From the NCBI GenBank assembly GCA_963729195.1, contig CAVSNF010000025.1, forward strand, positions 372,001 through 436,000: a DNA stretch of 64,000 nt. The letters run 5' to 3'. This stretch comes from CAVPTL01 sp963729195 (lineage in GTDB: Bacteria > Actinomycetota > Thermoleophilia > Gaiellales > JAICJC01). Below the pieces are notes generated by a model that was given only the letters and a program-made list of their open reading frames with translations, was not told the origin of the DNA and did no database searches. Both the position numbers and the translations under genes were made by a program. Below are positions 55,574 to 63,309 of this stretch, in pieces (position 1 is the first letter of the stretch; each line of letters opens with the position of its first letter).

Positions 55574-56758
55574 ATGAGTGTCACCGTCGAGCCTGCGGCC
55601 CAACGTAAAGCCGATGCCGTCCCGCTGGACTGGAGCGAGTTCTTCTATACGAACTGTCCACTTGTGTCGGCGAGCAACGTCGACCAGGAGTTGGGTTGGG
55701 TCAGGGAGGAACTGAAGAAGATCGGCATCGAGTACAAGTTCCTGCGGTCGGTGCGCGGCAACAACTGGTACCCGCATTACATCCATAACATGGACAACCT
55801 GATTCGCGCCGGCGGTTGTTACCCGGCGATTCAGGCGAACGCTGACGTTCGCCGCACGCGGCTGGTCGGCCTCACGCACGTGATGCCCGAAGGCGGCTGC
55901 ATGCTCGTGCGGGCGCGCGACGACATCCATCGGATGTCCGACCTGAAGGGCAAGAAGATCGGCTTGTCCAAGAGCTTGAACACCATCAAGAACGATTGGT
56001 GGCGTTGCCAGGAGGAGCAGGGCATCGAGCTCATGCTGATGCTCAACGGCATGACTCGCGATGACGTGGAGATCGTGGAGTTCCCGTATCCGGATGACTG
56101 GTATGACAAGCCCGAGATGCTCGCGCCGATGTTCAACCCGTCGGAGCTGTGGCTGAAGCGCGACCACAAGCACGACCTCGCGTTTCGCCCGTTGGAGCCG
56201 GCGCTGCTCGGTGGCAAGGTCGACGCGATCTACACGCAGAGCGGTCCCTTCCAGCACATCCAGGAGGCGACCGGGCAGATCAAGGCGATCGAGAACCTCG
56301 CCAACTACCCGGACTGGACGCTTCAGGGGGCGAACATCCCGGCGACCTTCACGGTCAGTGACGTGGTGTGTGAGGAGCATCCCGAGATCGTGGTGGCGAT
56401 CTTGAAGGGGATGATCAAGGTCGGGCGGTGGGCCAACGAGCACAAGCACGCTGCCGCGGCGATCCTCGACAGGCAGACCTACTACCTGGACGTCGAGGAC
56501 ACCTACCGCAACATCATCAAGGTCGACATGGTGCCGAACCTGTCGCCGCAGAACGTGGCGGCGACGGAGATCAACAAGGACTTCATGCTGAGCCACGGAT
56601 ACATCCAGCGCGACTTCGATGTGCAGGAGTGGGCGGCGCCGGAGTTCCTGGAGAAGGCCGCTGCCGAGCTGGTCGAGGAGGAGTGGAAGAAGCGCAGCAT
56701 GGCAAAGCTCCCCCAGCCCGTCGCACTGGACGAGGCGATGACGCTTCGGCTGGGATAA
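55574..56758 (+). CDS. DszB-like sulfinate desulfinase
   Basis: 394 intact residues of the NMT1/THI5 substrate-binding fold. Local blocks match DszB, which removes sulfite from 2-(2-hydroxyphenyl)benzenesulfinate: FFYTNCPLVSA holds Cys28 at the place of DszB Cys27; PHYIHNMDNLIRAGG has His68 and Arg78 with the same ten-residue spacing as His60 and Arg70; TRLVGLTH, DLKGKKIGLS, WANEHKHAA and EWAAPEFLEKAA also correspond. No export signal is present, which argues against a transporter binding protein. GAAGGAG precedes the ATG. A rhodanese gene follows, supporting a role in organosulfur metabolism. The substrate is unknown. Confidence 0.72.
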   Translation: MSVTVEPAAQRKADAVPLDWSEFFYTNCPLVSASNVDQELGWVREELKKIGIEYKFLRSVRGNNWYPHYIHNMDNLIRAGGCYPAIQANADVRRTRLVGLTHVMPEGGCMLVRARDDIHRMSDLKGKKIGLSKSLNTIKNDWWRCQEEQGIELMLMLNGMTRDDVEIVEFPYPDDWYDKPEMLAPMFNPSELWLKRDHKHDLAFRPLEPALLGGKVDAIYTQSGPFQHIQEATGQIKAIENLANYPDWTLQGANIPATFTVSDVVCEEHPEIVVAILKGMIKVGRWANEHKHAAAAILDRQTYYLDVEDTYRNIIKVDMVPNLSPQNVAATEINKDFMLSHGYIQRDFDVQEWAAPEFLEKAAAELVEEEWKKRSMAKLPQPVALDEAMTLRLG

Positions 56759-56830
56759 CGAATGACCATCGAGGCGGTGGCCGGGCCTGGCTCCGGCCAC
56801 CTCCACCCGTGACACCAAAGGAGAACAGCC

Positions 56831-57240
56831 ATGCCCGACACAACCACAATCAAGACGTGCCGCTCAGATGGTGCAGGAGGCCCGTGCTGAAGTCGAGAAC
56901 GTCGCCGCCGCAGGACGCCTACGAGGAGCTCAAGGCCGGCCAGGCGGTGGCGCTCGACGTGCGCGAGCCGGTGGAGTGGGAGCACCACGTCCAAGGGCGC
57001 CGTGCAGGTGCCGCGCGGGCTGCTCGAGTTCGCGGCCGACCCGGCGAGCCCACGCCACAACGCCGAGCTCGATCCCACCCGACGGGTGATCGTCTACTGC
57101 CGGTCCGGAGACGCGCGCGGTGCTCGCCGCGCACACGCTGAAGACGATGGGCTTCCGGCGACGTCGCGAACCTCGACGGCGGGTTCGGCGCCTGGACGAG
57201 AGCTGGCCTCCCAGAGGAAGAGCATCACGCCGACCTGTAG
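56831..57240 (+). CDS. rhodanese-like sulfurtransferase (frameshifted)
   Basis: About 135 residues. AYEELKAGQAVALDVREPVE, GAVQVPRGLLEFAADP, the active-site loop VIVYCRSG with nucleophile Cys, and LDGGFGAWTRAGLP define a single rhodanese domain. Breaks near 56860, 56900, 56992, 57110 and 57155. It follows the DszB-like gene by 72 bases on the same strand. Rhodaneses carry persulfide sulfur; together they suggest handling of sulfur released from an organic sulfinate. Confidence 0.8.
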
Positions 57241-57432
57241 CTGACTGAGCGAACCGCGTCCGGCGCACGGCGCTTCCGGGGTCGCGGTGAGACTCGATGT
57301 CAGCCTTGGGGCTGAGGGTAGGTCCAGCCCTGACGACGGATGCCGGGCGCGTTGGCTGGTGCCATTGTGGGTGGGCCTCGAGCAGAGGCCTGCTCCGAGA
57401 CAGCCTCTCGGGATCGAACGAGTGAGGTCACC

Positions 57433-58068
57433 GTGAAGCGAGACAGGCGTATTGCCGGGTTGGGCGGAGTTGTGTTCGGCGCGCTCGTGATCGTGGCGTT
57501 GTCGATCGCAAACCCGCAGGCGGGGAGCTACCACGTGGCGGATGTCTCCGCCTTTGTCGCACCGGGGCATCGAAATGCTGCGGTTCTCTCGAGCGCGCTG
57601 ATCGCGATCGCAGTCTTTGGGTTGATCGCGCTGATGGCGTATCTGTGTGACACCTACCTCGAGGAGGGACACCGAAACCGGATCGCGTGGGGATCCAGCC
57701 TGCTTGCCGGCGGCTCGATTCTGATCGGTTGGATGGTCATCCTGACGCCTTCGATAGCGGTCACGTTCGGCGGCGGGCCGGCTCTTGATCCGGCCGTCAC
57801 GTACACGTTCATCGAAGCCGGTTTCTTGATCTTTCTCGTCGGTGGGCTGTGGCTGGGTGTTGCGCTTCTCGGCCTCGCCATGTTCGGTCACCCCAACCCG
57901 ACCTGGGCGCGCGTGCTGACGGGTCTGGTGGGGGTGCTGGCCCTGTTCTCGGTGGCGTTTGAGCCGTTCCTGGCGGTGCTCGTCTGGGGTTTCGTCGTCG
58001 GTATCTGGCTGCTCGCGACATCGCCCAAGACCGACGTCGCTGTGACGCCGAGTTACGAGGCCGGCTGA
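57433..58068 (+). CDS. polytopic membrane protein, DUF4386-like
   Basis: 211 residues with about six helices: RRIAGLGGVVFGALVIVALS, AVLSSALIAIAVFGLIALMA, IAWGSSLLAGGSILIGWMVI, TYTFIEAGFLIFLVGGLWLG, VLTGLVGVLALFSVAFEPFL, WGFVVGIWLLATS. No catalytic motif. GAGGT five bases upstream of GTG 57433 supports this start over an ATG at 57340. It lies 22 bases before a histidine kinase gene and may be part of that signalling operon. Confidence 0.72.
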   Translation: MKRDRRIAGLGGVVFGALVIVALSIANPQAGSYHVADVSAFVAPGHRNAAVLSSALIAIAVFGLIALMAYLCDTYLEEGHRNRIAWGSSLLAGGSILIGWMVILTPSIAVTFGGGPALDPAVTYTFIEAGFLIFLVGGLWLGVALLGLAMFGHPNPTWARVLTGLVGVLALFSVAFEPFLAVLVWGFVVGIWLLATSPKTDVAVTPSYEAG

Positions 58069-58090
58069 CCGGGAGGGTACGGTCTTACAC

Positions 58091-59221
58091 GTGCGCCGCC
58101 TCCCCGTGCCGATCCTCGACGCCGTGCTGGCGGTGCTCTGCACCGCCTATGCACTGGTCGAACTGATCGGCACGGCGGCGTGGGCACCGGGTCCGCACGC
58201 GCTGCAGGTCGTGGCGGTGACGGTCGCTTGCGGCAGCGTCGCGATTCGCCGCCGCTCCCCGCTCGTGGCCGTCGCACTGTTCGCGACAGCGCTGACCTTG
58301 ATGGTGCTGTCCGGAGGCGTCCCCGAGTTGCTCGCGGTCGCCCTCGCGGCAATGCTGCTGGCCTACACCTGCGCCGCCACCCTCGACAACCGCCAACTCC
58401 TGGCCGCGATCGTGATGCTCGTCGCGGCTGTCGTCATCAAGGATCTGGACGACCCGAAACAAGGTGGGTGGGACGTTGCGATCGATCAGCTGTTCGTGTT
58501 GATGGCTCTTGCGGTCGGCCGCGTGGTCTGGCGGCGCGAGCGCAAGGTCGAGCACGTGGCGCGCGTGGCGGGCGAGCGTACCCAAGACGCGATCCGGCAT
58601 GAACGCGCGACGGATCGCACGGGAGCTCCACGACGTGATCGCCCACGGCATGAGCGTCATGGTCGTGCAGGCCGACGCGGCCCGACACGGCCTTGACCCC
58701 TGGCGCCGACGAGACGCGGACGGCCCTGACCGAGATCGAACGCACCGGCCGCGAGTCGCTTCGGGAGATGCGCCGGCTGCTCGGCCTTCTGCGCGACGCC
58801 AACGGCGACACCGACGGGACCACCGTCGAGCCGCAGGCGGGGATGACGAAGCATCGAGGCGCTCGTCCACTCCGTGAGGCAGGCGGGACTGCCGGTCGAC
58901 CTGCAGATCGAGGGCACACCAAAACCGCTGCCGGCCGGAATCGAGCTTCGCCGCCTACCGGATCGTGCAGGAGGCGCTCACCAACGCGGCGCGGCACGCC
59001 GGCCCGGCTCGGGCCAAGGTCGAGATCCGTCTACGGCGAGCGCGAGATCGACCTTCGGATCGAGGACACTGGGCGGGGCAAGGGCGTCACCGCCGGGCAG
59101 GATGGAAACGGGATCATCGGCATGCGCGAGCGCGCCTACCTGTATGGAGGCGTCGTTCGACGCCGCCCCGCACAGCGACGGATTCGTTGTCAGCGCCTCC
59201 CTTCCACTGGAGACGCCGTGA
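58091..59221 (+). CDS. NarL-type sensor histidine kinase (many frameshifts)
   Basis: About 375 residues. Four or five N-terminal helices (LDAVLAVLCTAYALVELIG, LVAVALFATALTLMVLSGG, LLAAIVMLVAAVVI, LFVLMALAVGRVVW) act as membrane sensor; ARRIARELHDVIAHGMSVMV carries the phospho-acceptor His; QEALTNAARHAG and GIIGMRERAYLYGG belong to the ATPase domain. At least six breaks between 58600 and 59165 make it the most damaged gene in the window; either local sequence quality is poor or it is decaying. TGATG overlap with the response regulator. Confidence 0.82.
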
Positions 59222-59888
59222 TGCACGAGCCCACGCGGGTGCTCATCGCCGACGACCAGCCGCTGGTGCTCGCGGCCTTCCGTCGATGATCTCGCAGACC
59301 ACGGGCTTCAGATCGTCGGCCGAGGCCGCGGACGGAAGCAGGCCGTCGACCCGCCCGCCGGACCGCCCCGACGTCGTGGTGATGGACATCCGGATGCCGG
59401 TGCTCGACGGGATCAGCGCGACCCGGCGGATCTTCGCCGCCAACCCCCGCCGTCCGGGTCCTGGTCCTGACCACGTTCGACCTGGACGAGTACGTGTTCG
59501 GGCGCGCTGCGCGCGGGAGCGTCCGGCTTCCTCCCCAAGGACGCGCCGCTGGACGATCTCGTGGTGGCAATCCAGCTCGTCGCTCGGGGTGGAGGGAGCT
59601 TGCTCGCCCCGTCCATCACGCGGCGGGTGATCGAAGAGTTCGCCGGCCGGCCCGGCCCTCACAGCGTTGAACCTGACGACGCGCTCCCCGACCTCACCGC
59701 ACGGGAGCGCGAGGTGCTGCAACAAGGTCGTTCGCGGCCTCAGCAACGCCGAGATCGCACGGCAGCTCTTCATCACCGAGGCGACCGTCGATGCCGACAT
59801 TCGCTCGATGTTGCTCAAGCTCGGGTTGCGTGACCGCACCCAGCTCGTTATCACAGCCTACGAATCAGGCTTCGTCCGGGCCACGTAG
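59221..59888 (+). CDS. NarL-type response regulator (frameshifted)
   Basis: About 218 residues. Receiver: TRVLIADDQPLVLAAFR, VVMDIRMPVLDGISATRRIF (phospho-Asp), GFLPKDAPLDDLV. HTH: DLTAREREVLQ, GLSNAEIARQLFITEATVDA, DIRSMLLKLGLRDRTQLVI. The recognition helix reads TVDADIRSML where most NarL proteins have TVKTHVxxxL, an unusual change if real. Breaks near 59285, 59330, 59450, 59510 and 59725. Partner of the kinase directly upstream. Confidence 0.82.
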
Positions 59889-59907
59889 CCTCAACCGGAG
59901 ATCGGGA

Positions 59908-59926
59908 TGCGGCCTTACCGGCCGCA
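59908..59926 (+). terminator. hairpin after the response regulator
   Basis: TGCGGCC-TTACC-GGCCGCA: perfect seven-base arms 20 bases after the stop; no T tract follows. Confidence 0.4.
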
Positions 59927-60057
59927 CCCAGTGGGGCACAAGCGCGTGAGGTCACGACGGTCACTCGGCCTGAGAAGAATGTAGGGTGGTTGACCTCACA
60001 TCGTCCGGCGGCGCGGCCCCCCATCGGCGCAGACTGGACACGACGAAGGGAAGCAGA

Positions 60058-60353
60058 ATGGTCAGGTATGTGCTCCTACTGAACTGGACAGACCAAGGCA
60101 TCGAGAACGCAAAGGACACCGTCAGCCGGTACCGCGCTGCCAAGCAGCTGCTGGAAAGCAAAGGCGGCTCGTTCGAGGCCATCGCGTGGACGATCGGCCC
60201 ATACGACCTCGTATCGATCGTCAACGTCCCAGATGAGGAAACGGGCGTCGCGTTCAACCTTCAACTGGCGGCCAGCGGCAACCTTCGCTCTCAGCGACGA
60301 TGCGTGCCTTCAACGAGGACGAGATGAGCAGCATCGTCGGAAAGATGGACTAA
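60058..60353 (+). CDS. GYD domain protein (frameshifted)
   Basis: About 98 residues. MVRYVLLLNWTDQGIENAKD, KGGSFEAIAWTIGPYDLVSI (the Gly-x-Tyr-Asp motif appears as GPYD) and the end AFNEDEMSSIVGKMD match the GYD family of small ferredoxin-like proteins with no known activity. One frame break near 60290. GAAGGGAAG precedes the ATG. Confidence 0.8.
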
Positions 60354-60444
60354 CCAGCACAATCGGCCTGGGAAGACAAGCCGCCTGCAAGCGGGTCGTG
60401 CGACGCGTTCACTCAACCCTCGACCGCCCTGGACAGCGAGGAAG

Positions 60445-60873
60445 ATGCCAGCCAGAGGAATCCAGCACATCGACCTGGCCGTGGGAGACGTAAAACGTTC
60501 ACTGGACTTCTACCACGCGATGTTAGGCGGCCTCGGGCTCGCCGAGAGGTACCGCATGCCGACCTACCGCGGTACGGAAGAAGTCATCTACCTTGATTTC
60601 GGGGTGCAGGGGTTTGGCCTGCGACCAGCAGACGGCGGCGCCTATCGACACTACGACGTTGGGATCGAACACCTGGCGTTCGAGGTTGATCGCCCCGAGG
60701 AAGTCGACGAGGCATACCAGGGTTGCCTGTCGGCCGGCGGCAGGATTCAGTCACCCCCCGAGTACCACTACGTCGACGACGACGAGGACTACTACGCCTT
60801 CTTTGCTTTCGATCCGGACGGGATACGAGTCGAGGTGTTCTCATGGCTCAGCTCGCCGTTCAGAAGTGCCTGA
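60445..60873 (+). CDS. VOC/glyoxalase superfamily protein
   Basis: 142 intact residues. Paired beta-alpha-beta-beta-beta units with probable metal ligands His in GIQHIDLAV, His in GIEHLAFEV and Glu in GIRVEVFSW. Members include glyoxalase I, extradiol dioxygenases and resistance proteins. A tract of nine acidic or aromatic residues (DDDEDYYAF) replaces a loop. Specific reaction unknown. Confidence 0.85.
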   Translation: MPARGIQHIDLAVGDVKRSLDFYHAMLGGLGLAERYRMPTYRGTEEVIYLDFGVQGFGLRPADGGAYRHYDVGIEHLAFEVDRPEEVDEAYQGCLSAGGRIQSPPEYHYVDDDEDYYAFFAFDPDGIRVEVFSWLSSPFRSA

Positions 60874-60988
60874 GCCATAGGCGGCGGTCGATCGGTGGAG
60901 CCTCGAACGGCTTGGTGATACCGGCAGAATCAGGCACCTAAGCCAGAACAAGACAATAGGCACCCACGTTCCCGTAGACTCACCGCCC

Positions 60989-61215
60989 GTGGAAAGCGAT
61001 GCGCCGAGTACCCCCGGGTATCTCCGAAAACCAAGCGGGTGCTTGAGTTGGTATTGACCGGCATTTGGCTCGGCGGGACGGCCTACCTCATGGAGGTACT
61101 GCACACCGGCCTTTGGGGGCCTATCATGCTGCTCGCGGTCGTGATAGTGGTCGAACTCGCGTTCTTGCGCCGGCACGACGGCCACTGGCAGGGCTCCGAT
61201 TCAAGCGACACGTAG
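60989..61215 (+). CDS. small membrane protein (frameshift in N-terminal part)
   Basis: Not a recognised family. From GTG 61039 the frame encodes VLELVLTGIWLGGTAYLMEV, LHTGLWGPIMLLAVVIVVEL and a tail AFLRRHDGHWQGSDSSDT: two short helices with a cytosolic charged tail. The preceding 16 codons from GTG 60989 (MESDAPSTPGYLRKP) are one base out of frame and look like its soluble start, giving about 75 residues in total. Stands alone between the VOC gene and the convergent ECF sigma gene. Confidence 0.5.
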
Positions 61216-61379
61216 CCGTCCTCCAGACACCCGGTCTGCAAACAGCTCCGGGGACTCGAACCGCTTGGTCACGATGCTCTACTACCTCGGTACGTCAACA
61301 GCCCAACCATCAGGACATGGCTGCGTTTGGGACGCAACGAACCCTGATGGAGTGGTCGACAACCACACGGCCAGATCGC

Positions 61380-61952
61380 TCACTCCAGCGCGCGGGCTCC
61401 GATCAGGCCGGCCAGCCGCTGCAGACCGCGTCCGTTCGCGACTTGATTGTGCCCAGCGGGGTGCTGATGCGAGTCGCCACCTCGTTCTGAGAGATGCCGC
61501 CGAAGTAGGAGAGCAGGAGTGTCTCGCGCTGAGGGTCGGGAAGCGCATTCAGTGCCCGGCGCATGTCGAAGGCGACGGCGACCCGTTCGGCCGTCTCACG
61601 CCCGTCTGTTCCCGACAGCTCGCCGCCGGCGTCGAGGTCGATGACCGATGGCCCCTGCCTGCGCAGGAGGTCGATCGCACGACGTCGCAGAATCGTGAGC
61701 AGCCAGGCCTCGAGCGGCCGGCGCGGGTCGTACCGGTGGCGTTTGCGCCAGGCGTCGATCATTGCCGTCTGGACAACGTCCTCCGCGTCGTTCGACCCCA
61801 CAATGCGGCGGGCGTTGGCGAGCAGGAGCGGCCCAAACCGATCCTGGCACTCCTCCAGCGCCCAGTCGTCGCCGGCGGCGAACCGCTCCCGCATGAGGTC
61901 GACCTCCAGGAGCAGGGACTTGGGGGCGGGCGCATCGGCGGGTGAGGGTCAT
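61380..61952 (-). CDS. ECF-family sigma factor in light-response locus (frameshifted at both ends)
   Basis: About 190 residues. Region 2: FGPLLLANARRIVGSNDAED, IDAWRKRHRYDPRRPLEAWL; region 4: PDPQRETLLLSYFGGISQNE, VATRISTPLGTIKSR. ATG 61952 overlaps the folE stop (ATGA) and needs one frame correction before VDLMRERFAAGDDWALEE; ATG 61894 with GGAGGT upstream is an alternative. A second break near 61440 restores the end LQRLAGLIGARALE. Close paralogue of the sigma at 7622-8179, but no anti-sigma gene follows. In Streptomyces a LitR-type regulator stands beside an ECF sigma (LitS), so this may be the light-induced sigma. Confidence 0.87.
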
Positions 61953-62557
61953 CGCCCGGCTCGTGCGAGAGCGAGGAACTCGTCCCGTGTGCGGGGTCGG
62001 TACGAATCAGGCCGTGCAGGGCGGAGGTGACGGTTGTCACGCCTGGTTTGGAGACGCCGCGCAAGCTCATGCAGAGATGCTCGGCCTCGAGCACGACCCC
62101 GACGCCGCGCGGCTTCAGGTGCTCCTCCAGCCAGCTTGACGCCTGCCGGGTGAGCCGTTCCTGGACCTGCAGCCCGGCCGCGAACAGGTCGACGACGCGG
62201 GCCAGCTTGGAGAGTCCGAGGATCCGCTCGCCGGGGAGGTAGGCGACGTGTGCGACGCCGTAAAACGGCAGCAGGTGGTGCTCGCAGAGGGAGTGGAAGG
62301 GGATGTTGCGGGCGATCACGAGCTCGTCGTAGCCTTCGTCGTTCGGGAAGGTGGTGAGATCGAACGGCTCGGGGGTGAGCATCTCGGCGTACATGCGCGC
62401 CACTCGCCTGGGGGTGTCCGCGGAGCGACTCGTCGGCGATGTCCGCGCCCAGGGCATGGAGCAGGTTTCGGGCTGCGTCCTCCGCCGCAGCGATGTCCAC
62501 GGCCGGTCGAAGCCAGGTGACGGGGCTGATACACGGTGCCGGACGTGTGGCGTTCAC
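61949..62557 (-). CDS. folE: GTP cyclohydrolase I (frameshifted at both ends)
   Basis: About 203 residues. Converts GTP to 7,8-dihydroneopterin triphosphate. Zinc and active-site residues are in SLCEHHLLPFYGVAHVAYLP and AEHLCMSLRGVSKPG; TPRRVARMYAEMLTPEPFD is the N-terminal block. Breaks near 62425 and 62000; the repaired end reads TRDEFLALARAGR. AGAGGAG precedes GTG 62557. In LitR-controlled regulons of other bacteria a folE paralogue accompanies photolyase genes, which fits the LitR-type gene 750 bases away. Confidence 0.9.
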   Translation of the reverse strand: MNATRPAPCISPVTWLRPAVDIAAAEDAARNLLHALGADIADESLRGHPQASGAHVRRDAHPRAVRSHHLPERRRLRRARDRPQHPLPLPLRAPPAAVLRRRTRRLPPRRADPRTLQAGPRRRPVRGRAAGPGTAHPAGVKLAGGAPEAARRRGRARGRASLHELARRLQTRRDNRHLRPARPDSYRPRTRDEFLALARAGR

Positions 62558-62625
62558 GTCGCTCCTCTTTGTCGGGCGGGTGCCTGCGGGCGTGGCCGCG
62601 CCCGCAGACACCCGGAGTGGATGGG

Positions 62626-63230
62626 TTACCCGGCGACGTGCGCGTTGACGTACGCCGTGCCCAGCTTGATGCCGGGAGCGAAGAACGAGACGCCCAGGGC
62701 GCTGTTCAGGGCGCCCGCCGCGGTCGAGTTGAGGTACGCGCCGACGTTGCCGACCCTGACGTACGGCAGCGGCTTGGAGACCGTTGCCTCGACAGGTCGA
62801 GGCGCAGGATCGTGACTCGCACATTCGGTACGCCGTTGACGATCGCCGTCAGCCGCGGGTGCGCGTCGATCACGATCCGGAAGGCGGTCAGCGACAGGTG
62901 CTTGCCGTTCGCCAGGTTGACGAACTTAGGCCGCCCGTGTTGTTGATGTAGCCGGCCAGCGTGGTCGCGTCGACCCGGCCGCTGGGGATCGGGAAGCCGT
63001 AGCCCACGGACGGGCCCTGCGGCGTCCACTTCACGTCGACGTGGGTGCCGTAGGTGGAAGCGGCACGATCTGTTGGCCAGCAGCACCTTGGTCGTGGCCG
63101 GATCGGTCCACAGCGTGGTGCGAACCCCGTCGAGCTGCACCGTCGGCGCGGCGGCGGCGCTGGCCGTGCCGGCCACCATGGTGGCGGCGAGCGCCAGGAA
63201 CGGCACCGGCCATCGGAACTTGCGAGTCAT
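62626..63230 (-). CDS. secreted HtaA-like protein, paralogue 2 (frameshifted)
   Basis: About 200 residues. Signal peptide WPVPFLALAATMVAGTASAA; mature domain with TTLAGYINNTGGLKFVN-type strand, GKHLSLTAFRIVIDAHPRL, VRVTILRLDLS and AYLNSTAAGALNSALGVSFF. These blocks match the protein at 6245-6850 in order. Breaks near 63065, 62930 and 62795. GGGGG lies six bases before the ATG. Divergent from the LitR/CarH-type gene, and upstream of folE and the ECF sigma on the same strand, so it is likely light- or sigma-controlled. Confidence 0.68.
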
Positions 63231-63263
63231 GGAGACCCCCTTAGACGTACCTTGGACAAACAC

Positions 63264-63291
63264 TTGACCTGAGCGGGGGGGACTGTACAGT
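63264..63291 (+). promoter_or_regulatory. candidate LitR/CarH promoter and operator
   Basis: TTGACC (63264-63269) and TACAGT (63286-63291) are 16 bases apart. The -10 lies inside ACTGTACAGT (63282-63291), a perfect ten-base palindrome. A regulator bound there would block the promoter. Confidence 0.45.
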
Positions 63292-63309
63292 GTTACTTGT
63301 CGTGTCGAG

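Noticed and set aside
55574..56758. A NitT/TauT-type ABC transporter binding protein
   Set aside because: No signal peptide or lipobox and no permease or ATPase genes nearby; DszB catalytic residues are present. Kept as the main alternative.
61225..61305. tRNA-like pieces on the minus strand (GGTAGTAGAGCA and GGTTCGAGTCCC)
   Set aside because: The T-stem flanking TTCGAGT does not pair, there is no anticodon arm between the D-like and T-like pieces and no acceptor stem, so this is not a tRNA gene.
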